47,412 bases of DNA from Candidatus Roizmanbacteria bacterium RIFCSPHIGHO2_12_FULL_37_23 (GCA_001788095.1 MFZX01000026.1:1-47412), one strand, 5' to 3'. Positions 27,738 through 38,893 are shown, counted from the first letter of the stretch. Translations and numbers: made by a program. The notes: generated by a model not told the origin, from the letters alone.

Positions 27738-28844
27738 CTACTCTTTTAAAGATAGTCTATTTCGAATGATCAAATATACAATATTAGCTACGGCAAAAAC
27801 AATAATAATGTTGTGTTTGAGTAAAATTTTTTCCGAACTATCCCATCCCCCAAGATATACATAAGGGTAGTATGAGAGGAGTAATCCTGCAAAAAATATT
27901 TGACTTCGATGAAGCGTTTTATAGAAAAATGGGAGAAGAGCGAAATAGTTTAGGAAATACCAAGGTTGTATCTCGCTAGTAAATGATAGATAAATAACAA
28001 TAACAGTGAGTACTATAAAAGTCAAACGAGGACTGGAAAATATACTTTCATTTTTTTTGCCTGATTTATTCGTGACATCTTTAGTCTGTAGAAGAACTAG
28101 AGGTAGTGTAATATATTTAATTCCGCCAGAAGCGAGTAGTAATACCCTACTCAACACCCCCCTTTTCTCATAGAGATAATAGATACCTACAAGAGCTAAA
28201 GATACGGCGATAAGATCGTTGTGGCCGTTTATGAGTCCCTCTATTATTATAAGCGGATGGGTTGCAAAAAAAATTGCCCATGTCTTATTAAGTTTATTAA
28301 GAAAGAAGATAGATGAAAGGTAAAAACCGCAAATTAATATTTTGAAAAAAACAAAACTCAGACTAAATTTACCAAATGCAAGAAATGAAGGAATTATTGT
28401 AAGTGGTAGAAACGTTGGTCCATAAGGGTAGGTTCTATGTGTCCATTGTAGAAATCGTAGCCATTGATCATTTGGGAAGTCAAGAGCTTTAAAGAGATAG
28501 GGATTCTGACCATGGACCGTCAGAATACGAGCATCAAACATATAATTAAAGAAATCATGAGATAAGAATGGATAAGAGAGTAATAATATAATCGTGACCA
28601 CGATCCCCAACCGAACTGGATCACGTCGTTTAATGTGTTTTAGAAAAATATTATGAAATACAAATAGAGAAATGATTATCAATGTGTAAATAATTATCGA
28701 TACTCCCCTATTGTGATAACCTAGATTAACCATGAAGTTCCTGAAAGTTTCCCAAACGCTATGATTAAACAAAGTAATATTTGGATCAACAAGCGCGTAA
28801 GAGTAAATTGATACAACAGCAAGAATAAGAGAATATAAGATCAT
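27738..28844 (-). CDS. Polytopic GT-C-like mannosyltransferase family protein
   Basis: Multi-TM; GHNDLIAVSLALVGIYYL. Confidence 0.72.
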   Translation of the reverse strand: MILYSLILAVVSIYSYALVDPNITLFNHSVWETFRNFMVNLGYHNRGVSIIIYTLIIISLFVFHNIFLKHIKRRDPVRLGIVVTIILLLSYPFLSHDFFNYMFDARILTVHGQNPYLFKALDFPNDQWLRFLQWTHRTYPYGPTFLPLTIIPSFLAFGKFSLSFVFFKILICGFYLSSIFFLNKLNKTWAIFFATHPLIIIEGLINGHNDLIAVSLALVGIYYLYEKRGVLSRVLLLASGGIKYITLPLVLLQTKDVTNKSGKKNESIFSSPRLTFIVLTVIVIYLSFTSEIQPWYFLNYFALLPFFYKTLHRSQIFFAGLLLSYYPYVYLGGWDSSEKILLKHNIIIVFAVANIVYLIIRNRLSLKE

Positions 28845-28901
28845 ATAAGTGTGTTATAATCGAGGTGACAAAAGGAAAATAAACCTAATTCTGCAATCAG
28901 T

Positions 28902-30392
28902 ATGAATAAAAAGATTGTGCTTCTCATTCTATTCTTTGCTCTTTTTAGCTATTTTAGACTAAAACCAATTTATTTACAAACAGTTCCCTATACATTTGAC
29001 CAGGGTAGGGATTTTCTTAAAACAATAGAAATTGTCAGAGATAGAAATTTAACGCTTATTGGGCCGACAACAGGAGCCGCAGGTGTCTTCCATGGTGCGT
29101 GGTGGTACTATTATCTTTCTATTCCCCACATTTTATTCCAGGGACATCCGTTAGGATATTATGTCTTTATATACTTAACACTTCTTGTGCAGGTTATTCT
29201 TTTCTATGTATTTCTTGATGAAAAATTTCATCCACACATTGCGCTATTTTTTCTCATGTTAATGATCGCTTCTCCTTATTTCATAACAACATCGATTTTT
29301 GCAATTAATAGTATTCTGACGCTTCCATTTATATTGCTGTTTTTTTATTCAGTATATTCATATTTGGAAAAAAATAGACTTAAATATCTTTTAGGGGTAA
29401 CAATAAGCATAGGCATGATCCTTGAAGCAGAATTGGCTTTTGGAGTATTTCTAGTTCCTGCGTTTCTCCTTACTCTTATTAGTATTAGAAAACTCAAATA
29501 CTTTTTTGGATCAAAAAATAAACTTATTTTGGGAGTTTTTGGATTTTTGCTCGCAATATTTCCGCGTATATTATTCGAGCTTAAGAATGATTTTTTCCAA
29601 ACACGTTCGATTTTAAATTTCTCTAAAAATCCTGGAACAAATCCCGTCACACTCCAAGGAGCTATATTAGACAGACTGCGACTTTTTAAAGATTTTTATA
29701 TTCAGATTTTCCCTCAGGGTAATGAGTTAATAGGTTATTCTATTGGTTTGTTAGCGATTGTTGGTTTAGTTCTAGGATATAAAAAACTTAAAAACATTCA
29801 TCAACGTTTTTTTATGTTCATTACCATTATTCTAGGTTGGCTTTTTCTTATATCTCTCCTCTATAGAAATAACTTCTTTTGGGCAAATTACTTGGAAGGG
29901 TTACCCTATTTCTTCATAATACTTGTACTATTTGGTTTATTTGGATTATCTAAATCATCAATTCCCTTTGCACGTAAGATATTATTACTATTATCGAGTC
30001 TGTTTATTATGATGTCTGTGTATTTAATTCAATCAGATATAGTCAAAAATGAAGAGGTTCCTACGATTGGATTACGCATGCAAAGTACGGCAATTGCTTA
30101 TATTTATAATAGAGTTGGTCAGAATAAATTTTGTTTAAAGATTTATACTCCACCTGTTCTTACTTATACGTACGATTACATAATTGATTATTACGTAACA
30201 CATAAGGGAGTAAAGAATCCACAATCTACGTTTATAAAACATCGGTGTTGGTATATCATTGAAAGAGATGATTATGCTGAACGATTAGCGAAATGGAGAA
30301 CAGATCAGATTCCTGAAAAATCTGCAATGATTGAGAGCAGAAAGATTAGCAAAGACGCAACTGTAGAATTATGGGAAATAAAAACAAAGTAG
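28902..30392 (+). CDS. PMT-like membrane glycosyltransferase
   Basis: YTFDQGRDFLKTIEIVRDR…WWYYYLSIP. Confidence 0.78.
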   Translation: MNKKIVLLILFFALFSYFRLKPIYLQTVPYTFDQGRDFLKTIEIVRDRNLTLIGPTTGAAGVFHGAWWYYYLSIPHILFQGHPLGYYVFIYLTLLVQVILFYVFLDEKFHPHIALFFLMLMIASPYFITTSIFAINSILTLPFILLFFYSVYSYLEKNRLKYLLGVTISIGMILEAELAFGVFLVPAFLLTLISIRKLKYFFGSKNKLILGVFGFLLAIFPRILFELKNDFFQTRSILNFSKNPGTNPVTLQGAILDRLRLFKDFYIQIFPQGNELIGYSIGLLAIVGLVLGYKKLKNIHQRFFMFITIILGWLFLISLLYRNNFFWANYLEGLPYFFIILVLFGLFGLSKSSIPFARKILLLLSSLFIMMSVYLIQSDIVKNEEVPTIGLRMQSTAIAYIYNRVGQNKFCLKIYTPPVLTYTYDYIIDYYVTHKGVKNPQSTFIKHRCWYIIERDDYAERLAKWRTDQIPEKSAMIESRKISKDATVELWEIKTK

Positions 30393-31147
30393 CAGTCATT
30401 ATTACAACTTATAATGAAGAGAATAACATCCGAGAATGTGTTCGTAGTGCCAAACATCTTACAGATAATATTATTGTTATTGACACTACAAGTACTGATC
30501 AAACGGTAAGTATTGCACAAGAACTCAAATGTAAAATAATACAGTATCCATATACAGTCTATGTCGAACCAACAAGAGATTTTGCTTTACAACAAACTGA
30601 CGCCGAATGGGTATTTATACTTGATGCTGACGAACGAATAACGCCGAAGTTAGCGGTTGAAGTTCTAAACACGATTACATCTACAAACAAAACTCACTAT
30701 AAAATATTACGTCAAAATATTTTTGCAAAAACCAAATGGCTTAAACATGGAGGATGGTATCCTGATTATATTATTCGACTCATAAGAAAAGACGCATTTC
30801 TCCAATGGCCAAAAGAAATTCATTCAACCCCAAGAATAAAAGGAGAGATGGGTTATCTCAAAGAACCTCTGGTTCATGAATTTCATTCTAGTCTTGAAAG
30901 CATGGTAGAGAAAACAATAATATTCGAAAATGTTGAATCAAATCTGCTTTTTAAAGCAAAAAGAAAGTCAGGGATATTGATTTTTCTTAGGAAATTTTTA
31001 GGAGAATTATACCGTCGGTTTGTAAAATGGGGAGGGTTTCTTGATGGAACTCCTGGAATAATTGAATCATTGTATCAAGCTTATTCAAAAACAATTACAT
31101 ACCTTATGCTTTATGAAAAAACTAAAAGGAAAAGTACTACTATATAG
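30371..31147 (+). CDS. GT2 glycosyltransferase (WaaE/KdtX-like)
   Basis: AVIITTYNEENNIRECV, DTTSTDQTV, ILDADERI, HGGWYPDYIIRLIRK. Confidence 0.92.
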   Translation: MGNKNKVAVIITTYNEENNIRECVRSAKHLTDNIIVIDTTSTDQTVSIAQELKCKIIQYPYTVYVEPTRDFALQQTDAEWVFILDADERITPKLAVEVLNTITSTNKTHYKILRQNIFAKTKWLKHGGWYPDYIIRLIRKDAFLQWPKEIHSTPRIKGEMGYLKEPLVHEFHSSLESMVEKTIIFENVESNLLFKAKRKSGILIFLRKFLGELYRRFVKWGGFLDGTPGIIESLYQAYSKTITYLMLYEKTKRKSTTI

Positions 31148-32207
31148 TCCATATATTGATATTCTGGGTGGTGGAGAGAGACATATTCTTTCTATACTTC
31201 AAGTATTTGATAAACGAAATTATTCAATCGATATCGCATGGAATGATAAGAGCATTAAGCATAAAATCTCGCAACGACTCAATTTAAATTTTAAAAATCT
31301 GCGTATTATTCCGAATTTTTTTCTAAAACAAAATAAATTTGCGAAAATACTAAATACATTTAAATATGACTATTTTTTTTATGTAACCGATGGAAGTTAT
31401 TTCATTTCTCGTGCTCGCCATAATTATATATACGCTATGTACCCCCAAAAAAGCATCTATAATATGAAATTTCTAAATAGACTCAAACTTTTTAATTACT
31501 CCGTCTTTACGACTAGTGAGTTTGCAGCGAAATACGTTGATAGGTGGTTTGGGAAAAAGCCTAAAGTTATACATCCGTATATTGATGAGGCTTTTTTCAA
31601 GATTAGAGAGCGACATCGTAAAAAAGAGAAGATAATATTAAGTGTAGGACGTTTTTTTGAACATCTTCATTCTAAAAGACACGATATCACAATTAGAGCA
31701 TTTAGAAAATTAAAGGATAGCGATCCACGTTTTAAAGATTTTAATTTAATAATTGCAGGAGGGTTGAAAGAAGGCGAAGAGAAAGAATCGTTAGTAAAAA
31801 TTAAGAACCTGATAAAAAATAAAAAAGATATTAAGGTAAAAACAAACTTATCATTTAAAGACCTTTTAGCATTATATGCTAAAGCACTTATTTATTGGCA
31901 CGCTGCTGGATATGGTATTAATGAACAAAAAGAGCCACAAAAAGTTGAACATTTCGGAATAACTCCATTCGAAGCTATGGCAGCAGGATGTATTGTTTTT
32001 TGTAATAACTCAGGAGGTCCAAAACAGTTGATAACCGACGGGCTAAATGGATATTTATATAACACGATTGACGAGCTAATCACAAAGACAAGTAATGTAA
32101 TGGTGAAGGATGAAAAGAAGCTCCTTAGAGAGTCTTATTTATTTGCTAAAAAGAATTTTTCATATAAAGTGTTTGAAGAAAATGTTGTTGATTTTTTCAA
32201 GATCTGA
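31113..32207 (+). CDS. GT4 glycosyltransferase
   Basis: DILGGGERHIL, SVGRFFEHLHSKRHD, HFGITPFEAMAAGCIVFCNNSGGPKQLI; start MKKLKGKVLLYSP. Confidence 0.9.
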   Translation: MKKLKGKVLLYSPYIDILGGGERHILSILQVFDKRNYSIDIAWNDKSIKHKISQRLNLNFKNLRIIPNFFLKQNKFAKILNTFKYDYFFYVTDGSYFISRARHNYIYAMYPQKSIYNMKFLNRLKLFNYSVFTTSEFAAKYVDRWFGKKPKVIHPYIDEAFFKIRERHRKKEKIILSVGRFFEHLHSKRHDITIRAFRKLKDSDPRFKDFNLIIAGGLKEGEEKESLVKIKNLIKNKKDIKVKTNLSFKDLLALYAKALIYWHAAGYGINEQKEPQKVEHFGITPFEAMAAGCIVFCNNSGGPKQLITDGLNGYLYNTIDELITKTSNVMVKDEKKLLRESYLFAKKNFSYKVFEENVVDFFKI

Positions 32208-32209
32208 AT

Positions 32210-33115
32210 ATGCGTATATCGATCATCATTCCTGTATATAAAAACAAAGAACTTTTTCTGCATAATTTTAAACTTAATTATCCACTACTAAAAAAGGACG
32301 AAATAATTATTATTGATGATGCTTCACAAGAAAATCTTGCTCCAGATGTAACAAAAATTGGCAAGAACATACAGATAATAGAGAATCATGAAAATCTTGG
32401 ATTTTCAAAATCTGTAAATATTGCATCCAAACAAGCTAACGGAGATATTATCGTACTACTTAATTCAGATGTGAGACTTCAGGAGAAATTCCAGGATCAG
32501 ATTATCAAGCATTTCAAGCAGGATGAAGACTTATGTGCAGTGAGCTTCCTTCAGATAGAGAAGAATGGAAAAAGCGTCGGAAAAAATATCATAGGATTTT
32601 CAAAAGGTCTTCCCTATCATAACGAGGCCAAGAATTTTAAGTTGGGTATAAATGCTTGGGCAGAAGGAGGATCATGCGCCATAAGAAAGAAATACTGGAA
32701 TTCATTGGGAGGCTTTAATCAGTTGTATACGCCGTTTTATTGGGAAGATATTGATTTTTCATATAGAGCACATGCGCGAGGATGGAAGATAATTTTTGAT
32801 CCGGAGATTATAGTTCAACATCATCATGAATCAACAATCAAGAAATATTTCAGTGAGAACTTCATTAAAACGATTGCGTATCGAAATCAACTCATCTTTA
32901 CGTGGTCAAATATTACTGATGTGTCACTAACATTGCAACACATCTTATTTCTTCCATATCACATTTTAAGACTTACTTTAAAAGGGGAAAGAGCCTTTCT
33001 TATTGGTCTTTTGCGTGCCATCATTATGATTCCACAAATTTATGCTATAAGAAATAAATTTATAACACAAAGAGTAGTGACTGATGTAGAATTGCTTAAG
33101 TTACTCAATAATTAA
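32210..33115 (+). CDS. GT2 glycosyltransferase
   Basis: SIIIPVYKNKELFL, IDDASQENL, LLNSDVRL, YWEDIDFSYRA. Confidence 0.92.
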   Translation: MRISIIIPVYKNKELFLHNFKLNYPLLKKDEIIIIDDASQENLAPDVTKIGKNIQIIENHENLGFSKSVNIASKQANGDIIVLLNSDVRLQEKFQDQIIKHFKQDEDLCAVSFLQIEKNGKSVGKNIIGFSKGLPYHNEAKNFKLGINAWAEGGSCAIRKKYWNSLGGFNQLYTPFYWEDIDFSYRAHARGWKIIFDPEIIVQHHHESTIKKYFSENFIKTIAYRNQLIFTWSNITDVSLTLQHILFLPYHILRLTLKGERAFLIGLLRAIIMIPQIYAIRNKFITQRVVTDVELLKLLNN

Positions 33116-33119
33116 AAGA

Positions 33120-34736
33120 ATGGGTAAGAACTTATCTAAAATTATACTTATCGTATGTATTTTTTTATCAATATTTTTTAATTTCTACAAACAGAACGAT
33201 GTTCCAGGATGCTTAAATGCAGATGAAGCAGCATTTGGTTACAACGCCTATTCCATCTTAAAAACAGGCAGAGATGAATTCGGGGCATTTCTACCACTCC
33301 GATTACAGTCGTTTAATGATTTTAAATTACCACTCTATTCATATCTTTCAATTCCTTTTATTGCATTTGGTGGTTTAGATATCTTTTCCACAAGACTGCT
33401 TAATAAACTCATAGGTATATTATTTGTACCGCTTGTTTATCTGGTTGTTTATGAAATTTCTAAGAAAAAAAAGATTGCGCTTATCGCAAGTTTTTTAACT
33501 GCAATCTCCCCTTGGATTATGATCTTATCTCGACAAGCTCATGAAGGAGTTTTAAGTGCTTTTTTTGTACTCTTAGCAGTTTACTTCATTATAAAATTCG
33601 AAAACGGTTTTGAAATACGAAGTCTCTTATTTGCCAATGGATCGTTGATACTATCTGCATTTTCCTATCATACGGGAAGAATATTTCTTGTTGGGCTTGT
33701 TTTATATCAGTCGTGGCTTTTCTTAAAAAGATTCAAGGATGAAAAGAAAACTCAATTAATGAGGTTTGGTGCAGTTGTTTTAATTTTGACATTCATGACC
33801 CCCTTTTTAATTGATGGGTTATATGGTGCAAATAGAGTAAAAAGTCTACTCTTTTTCCAGAGAAGTGGATTTCAACAACAACTCGATGAGTATTTAAACG
33901 AGCATCCTAATAGAATTATGCATAATAAAGGAACGGCCTCGATACAGGATGTCACTATACGTTATCTTTCTCAGTTTTCGACCGACTTTTTTATTCGTTT
34001 CGGAGATACAAATCCACGTTTTGGATTTGAAAGATTAAGTTTAATCACTCCAGTTGAGTATATTTTTTTACTTATTGGACTTTATTATCTTTTTAAACAT
34101 AATGCAAAATTCAAAGGATTAATATTATTGTTGATTCTTATTACACCCCTTGGGAATGCTCTTACCTGGCAAGAGAATTCCCTTGCTAGAACATATTTTT
34201 TGATATTTCCGATAATATTTGTTGTGGCTTATGGAGCGTATTCATTCTATAAACAAAAAACACATCCGAACATTAAAATTTTTCTCTTAATAAGCACAAG
34301 CTTCATGTTTCTCTTCTATCTGGTAAATACTTGGGATCTTTATTTAAACCATTATTTCAAAAGAGCTCTTGTAACAAGAGCATGGCAATGTGGCTATAAA
34401 GAGCTTACAACATATATAAATAATCGATATGAAAATTTTGATAAAGTTTACATTACAAAAAAACACGGTCAACCTTATATCTTCCTTCTATTTTTTAATC
34501 AATTTCCTCCTGATTCATACTGGCTGAGTGCTACAAAATCAGAACCAGACGAATATGGTTTCACGCAGGTAGAAGGATTTGATAAATTCATTTTCGATAT
34601 GCCGCAAGACCTACGACAAGAGAAGATAGTTGTTATTGGTTACCCAGACGACTTTCAAGATGCCAATCTAAACGGTGACAAAATCCATAAAGTCATGTAT
34701 GGTCATGAAGAAATGTTTTGGATCTATCAGGAGTAA
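33120..34736 (+). CDS. PMT/ArnT-like GT39 membrane glycosyltransferase
   Basis: CLNADEAAFGYNAYSILKTGRDEFGAFLPL. Confidence 0.88.
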   Translation: MGKNLSKIILIVCIFLSIFFNFYKQNDVPGCLNADEAAFGYNAYSILKTGRDEFGAFLPLRLQSFNDFKLPLYSYLSIPFIAFGGLDIFSTRLLNKLIGILFVPLVYLVVYEISKKKKIALIASFLTAISPWIMILSRQAHEGVLSAFFVLLAVYFIIKFENGFEIRSLLFANGSLILSAFSYHTGRIFLVGLVLYQSWLFLKRFKDEKKTQLMRFGAVVLILTFMTPFLIDGLYGANRVKSLLFFQRSGFQQQLDEYLNEHPNRIMHNKGTASIQDVTIRYLSQFSTDFFIRFGDTNPRFGFERLSLITPVEYIFLLIGLYYLFKHNAKFKGLILLLILITPLGNALTWQENSLARTYFLIFPIIFVVAYGAYSFYKQKTHPNIKIFLLISTSFMFLFYLVNTWDLYLNHYFKRALVTRAWQCGYKELTTYINNRYENFDKVYITKKHGQPYIFLLFFNQFPPDSYWLSATKSEPDEYGFTQVEGFDKFIFDMPQDLRQEKIVVIGYPDDFQDANLNGDKIHKVMYGHEEMFWIYQE

Positions 34737-34742
34737 TTGTGC

Positions 34743-35396
34743 TTATATATACAAAAGAATCGCAATATTATAAAACGCATGAATAAGAATCGGAGCAAGT
34801 AAGCTTTTTCTATCTAAATAAATAAAAGAATTCACAAGACTCAAAATAAAATCAGTAGCTAAGAAAAGTAATAAAAGCGAACCGGAAAGACCAGGGATGG
34901 TAAAAAGAATTGGTATATGCAAAATGAGAAACAGAATACTTGCCAAAAATGAAGAACTATACATGTTTTTTGAATCTTCATATAATCGTTTTAATATAAA
35001 TCCTCGTGATAGGATTTCCTCAGAGATCGATGTAGCAAATGGAATTAATAATACGATGAGAAATTTATTACTAAAGAATTCTTTTGCGAACTGAAAATCA
35101 CCATAGCGTGCATAATTGGCAAAGAGTGCTGAGCTTGCAAAAACTCCTCCGAGGAAGAGACTGATATAGATATCACCGAGCGAGTTATGAATTTTTAACC
35201 AAATTTGTTGGAGGAAAGGTTTTTGCTCAAACTTTTTAATAAAAATATACACTGGTAAAATAAAAACAACGGGTTTTGCGATAAATTCATCAAACCATTC
35301 AGGTAGTAGTACCTTGGTTCTATAAACGCTCCATATGATAAGTATTATTGCCCATACATTGAGTACTTGCTGAAGAGGTGATATGTTTTTTGACAT
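34743..35396 (-). CDS. CPBP-family intramembrane metalloprotease
   Basis: SEEILSRGFILKRL (EExxxR), FLILHIP, APILIHAFYN; start MSKNISPLQQ. Confidence 0.85.
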   Translation of the reverse strand: MSKNISPLQQVLNVWAIILIIWSVYRTKVLLPEWFDEFIAKPVVFILPVYIFIKKFEQKPFLQQIWLKIHNSLGDIYISLFLGGVFASSALFANYARYGDFQFAKEFFSNKFLIVLLIPFATSISEEILSRGFILKRLYEDSKNMYSSSFLASILFLILHIPILFTIPGLSGSLLLLFLATDFILSLVNSFIYLDRKSLLAPILIHAFYNIAILLYI

Positions 35397-35437
35397 GATA
35401 GTGTTATTTAAGATAGTACGCTCTTTATATCCTAAAA

Positions 35438-36583
35438 TCAAGCTTTTGCAGAATTATTCCAGATTATATAGTTATACATAACATAGGAATATGGAATGAT
35501 AAGAAATGCAATAATAAACATTTTATAAATGATCCATGAGGGAATAGAAAAAATTGCTACACGTAACATCTTATCTCCGAAGATGTGTAATGTAACAAAC
35601 ATACCAAACCATTGTATAAGAATCGAGCCAGAAGATATTACATTGAAATGAGTAAATTTTGAAATGTATGAATATGTTGAATGATCTATTTTTTTATGAC
35701 TAAAGCTCCAAAAATTATTCAAAACAAAATTGGATACGATAGCAATTTCAGCACTTATTGCATTAGCATGAGGCTTAAACATGTCGAAGGTAGTTATGAG
35801 TAATACAGCAATACTGAAGTCTATTACAAAACCAACAAGACCTACAATGACAAATTTTATAAAAGGGGAATTAGATACGATATATGATATTGATTCCAAA
35901 ATGTACTTTGATGGATTAAATTTAGATGAGCCCTCAAATCGTTCAATAAACTGCAGTGGTACTTCTACTATTTTAAGACCTTTTTTTCTAGCTTTATCAA
36001 GCAGTGCTATTTGAAATACATAACCGTTATATCCATGCATGTCACTTATTATTTCCTTTAAAAAGGATGATTTCATTGCTCTAAAACCAGATGTCCAATC
36101 ATGTACGCTTATACTCATGAAGCCAAACCGCGCGATGAGATTCCCCATAATGGAATAAAATTTTCGATCTGCGGTCCATTGCTCAGGAATAGAACCACCT
36201 CTTATATATCTGGATCCAATGACAAAATCAGCCCCCTTTTCTAGTGCGGTCAGAAATTTTGGAATAAGATCGGGTGGATGCTGACAATCTGCATCCATTT
36301 CAAATATGACATCAGCATGCACCTGTTTGAGAGCATAGGTGAAACCCCTAACATATGCAGTGCCTAATCCTTGTTTCTCTCCTTCGATAAGGTGAAGATT
36401 CTTGAATTTTTTTTGAAGTTTACGAATTTCCTGAGAAGTGCCATCTGGGGATTTATCGTCGACAACGAGAATATGAACATCCCACTTTTCAGACGCTCGA
36501 GTTAAAGTAAATATTTGAGGGATTAAAACTTTGACATTTTCTTTCTCATTATACGTTGGTAAAACAATGATTGCTTTTTTCAT
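35438..36583 (-). CDS. GT2 polyprenyl-phosphate mannosyltransferase (DPM1-like) fused to GtrA domain
   Basis: IVLPTYNEKENV, VVDDKSPDGT, MDADCQHPPDLIPKF; C-term KFVIVGLVGFVIDFS (GtrA). Confidence 0.93.
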   Translation of the reverse strand: MKKAIIVLPTYNEKENVKVLIPQIFTLTRASEKWDVHILVVDDKSPDGTSQEIRKLQKKFKNLHLIEGEKQGLGTAYVRGFTYALKQVHADVIFEMDADCQHPPDLIPKFLTALEKGADFVIGSRYIRGGSIPEQWTADRKFYSIMGNLIARFGFMSISVHDWTSGFRAMKSSFLKEIISDMHGYNGYVFQIALLDKARKKGLKIVEVPLQFIERFEGSSKFNPSKYILESISYIVSNSPFIKFVIVGLVGFVIDFSIAVLLITTFDMFKPHANAISAEIAIVSNFVLNNFWSFSHKKIDHSTYSYISKFTHFNVISSGSILIQWFGMFVTLHIFGDKMLRVAIFSIPSWIIYKMFIIAFLIIPYSYVMYNYIIWNNSAKA

Positions 36584-36585
36584 AT

Positions 36586-37545
36586 TTAGTTCAATGATAC
36601 GAAGTACTCTATAGTCTTTTTGAGACCTGTTTCTAGACTAACAGTTGGAGTCCAGTCTAAAAGATTCTTTGCTCGCTCAATATCAGGCTTTCGTTTTTTC
36701 GGATCATCTTGGGGAAGACTTTCTGACATGATTATTGTGCTTTTAGAATGAGTGAGTTCTTTTACCATGTGAGCATATTCTGCAACAGTATGTTCTATTG
36801 GGTTACCAAGATTTATGACATTCTCACTGAGTTTATTTGTGAACATTAATCGCATCAATCCCTCTACCAGATCGTCAACATAGCATAATGAGCGAGTTTG
36901 AGAACCATCACCATATATGGTAATTGATTCATGAGCTAATGCTTGTAATATAAAATTTACTATCATTCTCTTATCTTGTTTTTGCATTCGAGGCCCAAAC
37001 GTATTAAATATGCGGGCTATTCTCGTATCCACGTTTCTTTTTCTCTGAAAAAACGATGTAATTGTTTCACCAAAGCGTTTGGATTCATCATAGACTGAGC
37101 GTGGTCCTATGGTAGATGTATTTCCTTTATAATCCTCTGACTGTGGATGTTCTAGTGGATCCCCGTATATTTCCGAAGATGAACTAAAGAGGAATCGAGC
37201 TTTATTATGTTCTGCAATCTCAAGCATCTTAAGCGTTCCTATTGTGTTGACCATCATTGTTTCTAAACCCAAGGCGTGATAACTGATTTTACTATGATGG
37301 TTGGGTGAAGCAGGTGAAGCTAAGTGGAAAACGTAATGCACATCTCCAATGTCGTGAGTAAGATCTTCAGTTACGTTGTGTTTAATAAATTGGAAGTTCT
37401 TATTTTTTAACAACTGTCTGATATTGTTTTCACTCCCTGTAATGAGATTGTCTAAGCAAATAACCTTGAATTCGTCCTTAATAAGTTTATCGCACAGATG
37501 AGATCCTATAAATCCACAACCTCCGGAAACAAGAGCTGTTTTCAT
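36586..37545 (-). CDS. UDP-glucuronate decarboxylase-like NAD-dependent epimerase (UXS family)
   Basis: SGGCGFIGSHLCDKL, HLASPASP, IYGDPLEHPQSEDYKGN, GPRSVYDESKRFGE. Confidence 0.88.
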   Translation of the reverse strand: MKTALVSGGCGFIGSHLCDKLIKDEFKVICLDNLITGSENNIRQLLKNKNFQFIKHNVTEDLTHDIGDVHYVFHLASPASPNHHSKISYHALGLETMMVNTIGTLKMLEIAEHNKARFLFSSSSEIYGDPLEHPQSEDYKGNTSTIGPRSVYDESKRFGETITSFFQRKRNVDTRIARIFNTFGPRMQKQDKRMIVNFILQALAHESITIYGDGSQTRSLCYVDDLVEGLMRLMFTNKLSENVINLGNPIEHTVAEYAHMVKELTHSKSTIIMSESLPQDDPKKRKPDIERAKNLLDWTPTVSLETGLKKTIEYFVSLN

Positions 37546-37558
37546 ATAAGGTAAAAAA

Positions 37559-38848
37559 CTATTGTCGACCCACGGCATAGTAAGTAAATCCTATCTCCTT
37601 AATAGTTGTAGGGTCATAAATATTTCTTCCGTCAATAATAACTGGTGTCTTCATGAGATCCTTAATTGCATGCAAATTGATCTGTTTAAATTCATTCCAT
37701 TCAGTAAGGATAATAAGCGCATCGGTATCTTTTACTGCATCAAAAGCACTTCGTACAAAAATTATTCCATGATTTAACTCTTTCTTGGTGTGCTCCATTG
37801 CTTGGGGATCATAAGCTTTGATTTTGTAACCATGGGCGAGAAGTTTTTCTATGATATAAATAGAAGGAGCAAATCTTATATCATCAGTATTTGGTTTAAA
37901 CGAAAGCCCCCATATACCAATATTTTTTGATGGTGTTTTGGAAATAATTTTTTCTATAAAATTATCTCGTGCACGTTGATTGATATCATTAACAGCTATT
38001 AAAAGTTTCATATCAATTCCCAAAGATTCACCTGTTTTAATAAGTGCTAGAACATCTTTTGGGAAACAGCTACCACCGTATCCGATTCCAGGGAAAAGAA
38101 ATGATCTTCCAATCCGTTTATCAAGTCCTACGCCATCAAGAACTTCCTCGACATCCGCTCCTGTTTTTTCACACAAAAAGGATACAAGGTTGGCAAAGGA
38201 AATTTTTGTAGATAATATTGAATTCGAAGCGTACTTAATAATTTCAGCAGATTCGAGTCTGACGATTATCCTTTCTCCAGGTAAAGGTTTATGTAGTTTT
38301 AACAACATTTGTATAGCCCTTTTAGAATCAGATCCAACTACTACTCTGTCTGGAAAAAAAGTATCATTAACTGCAGTGCCCTCTCTTAAAAATTCCGGGC
38401 AAGAAGCAACATCGAATAGAGCATTTTTTGGCTTATTCTTTTCAATGATGTCTTTAATTTTTCTATTTGTACCTACTGGAACAGTGCTTTTACAAGATAT
38501 AACTGAATAATGTTTACCAAGATGCTTGCTAATTTCTTTTGCAACTGAAAAAATTGATGTGAGATCTGCTTCTCCGTTTTCCTTTGGTGGTGTACCGACA
38601 GCGAGAAATATTATTTCAGAAGAAGGAATCGCAACATTATAATCTGTAGTAAAAATTATACGTTTGGCAAGTAGGTTTCTTTTGAGGACCTCCTGTAGAC
38701 CAGGCTCAAAAATAATAGGATCCCCGCTTTCTAGTTTCTTAATTTTTTCAGGTGTTCTTCCAATAACGTAGACTGTATTTCCAAGATCAGCAAAGACGCA
38801 GGCAGTGACAATTCCCACATATCCGTGACCAACAAAAGTGATCGTCAT
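37559..38848 (-). CDS. ugd: UDP-glucose 6-dehydrogenase
   Basis: VGHGYVGIVTACVFA, FLAVGTPPKENGEADL, catalytic GIGYGGSCFPKD. Confidence 0.95.
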   Translation of the reverse strand: MTITFVGHGYVGIVTACVFADLGNTVYVIGRTPEKIKKLESGDPIIFEPGLQEVLKRNLLAKRIIFTTDYNVAIPSSEIIFLAVGTPPKENGEADLTSIFSVAKEISKHLGKHYSVISCKSTVPVGTNRKIKDIIEKNKPKNALFDVASCPEFLREGTAVNDTFFPDRVVVGSDSKRAIQMLLKLHKPLPGERIIVRLESAEIIKYASNSILSTKISFANLVSFLCEKTGADVEEVLDGVGLDKRIGRSFLFPGIGYGGSCFPKDVLALIKTGESLGIDMKLLIAVNDINQRARDNFIEKIISKTPSKNIGIWGLSFKPNTDDIRFAPSIYIIEKLLAHGYKIKAYDPQAMEHTKKELNHGIIFVRSAFDAVKDTDALIILTEWNEFKQINLHAIKDLMKTPVIIDGRNIYDPTTIKEIGFTYYAVGRQ

Positions 38849-38893
38849 AAGTCTCAATGATAAACCACGAGTTCACAAAAAACAAGGGAGCCA

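Noticed and set aside
37980-38510. 176-aa plus-strand ORF antisense to ugd
   Set aside because: Opposite strand encodes well-conserved UDP-glucose dehydrogenase motifs.
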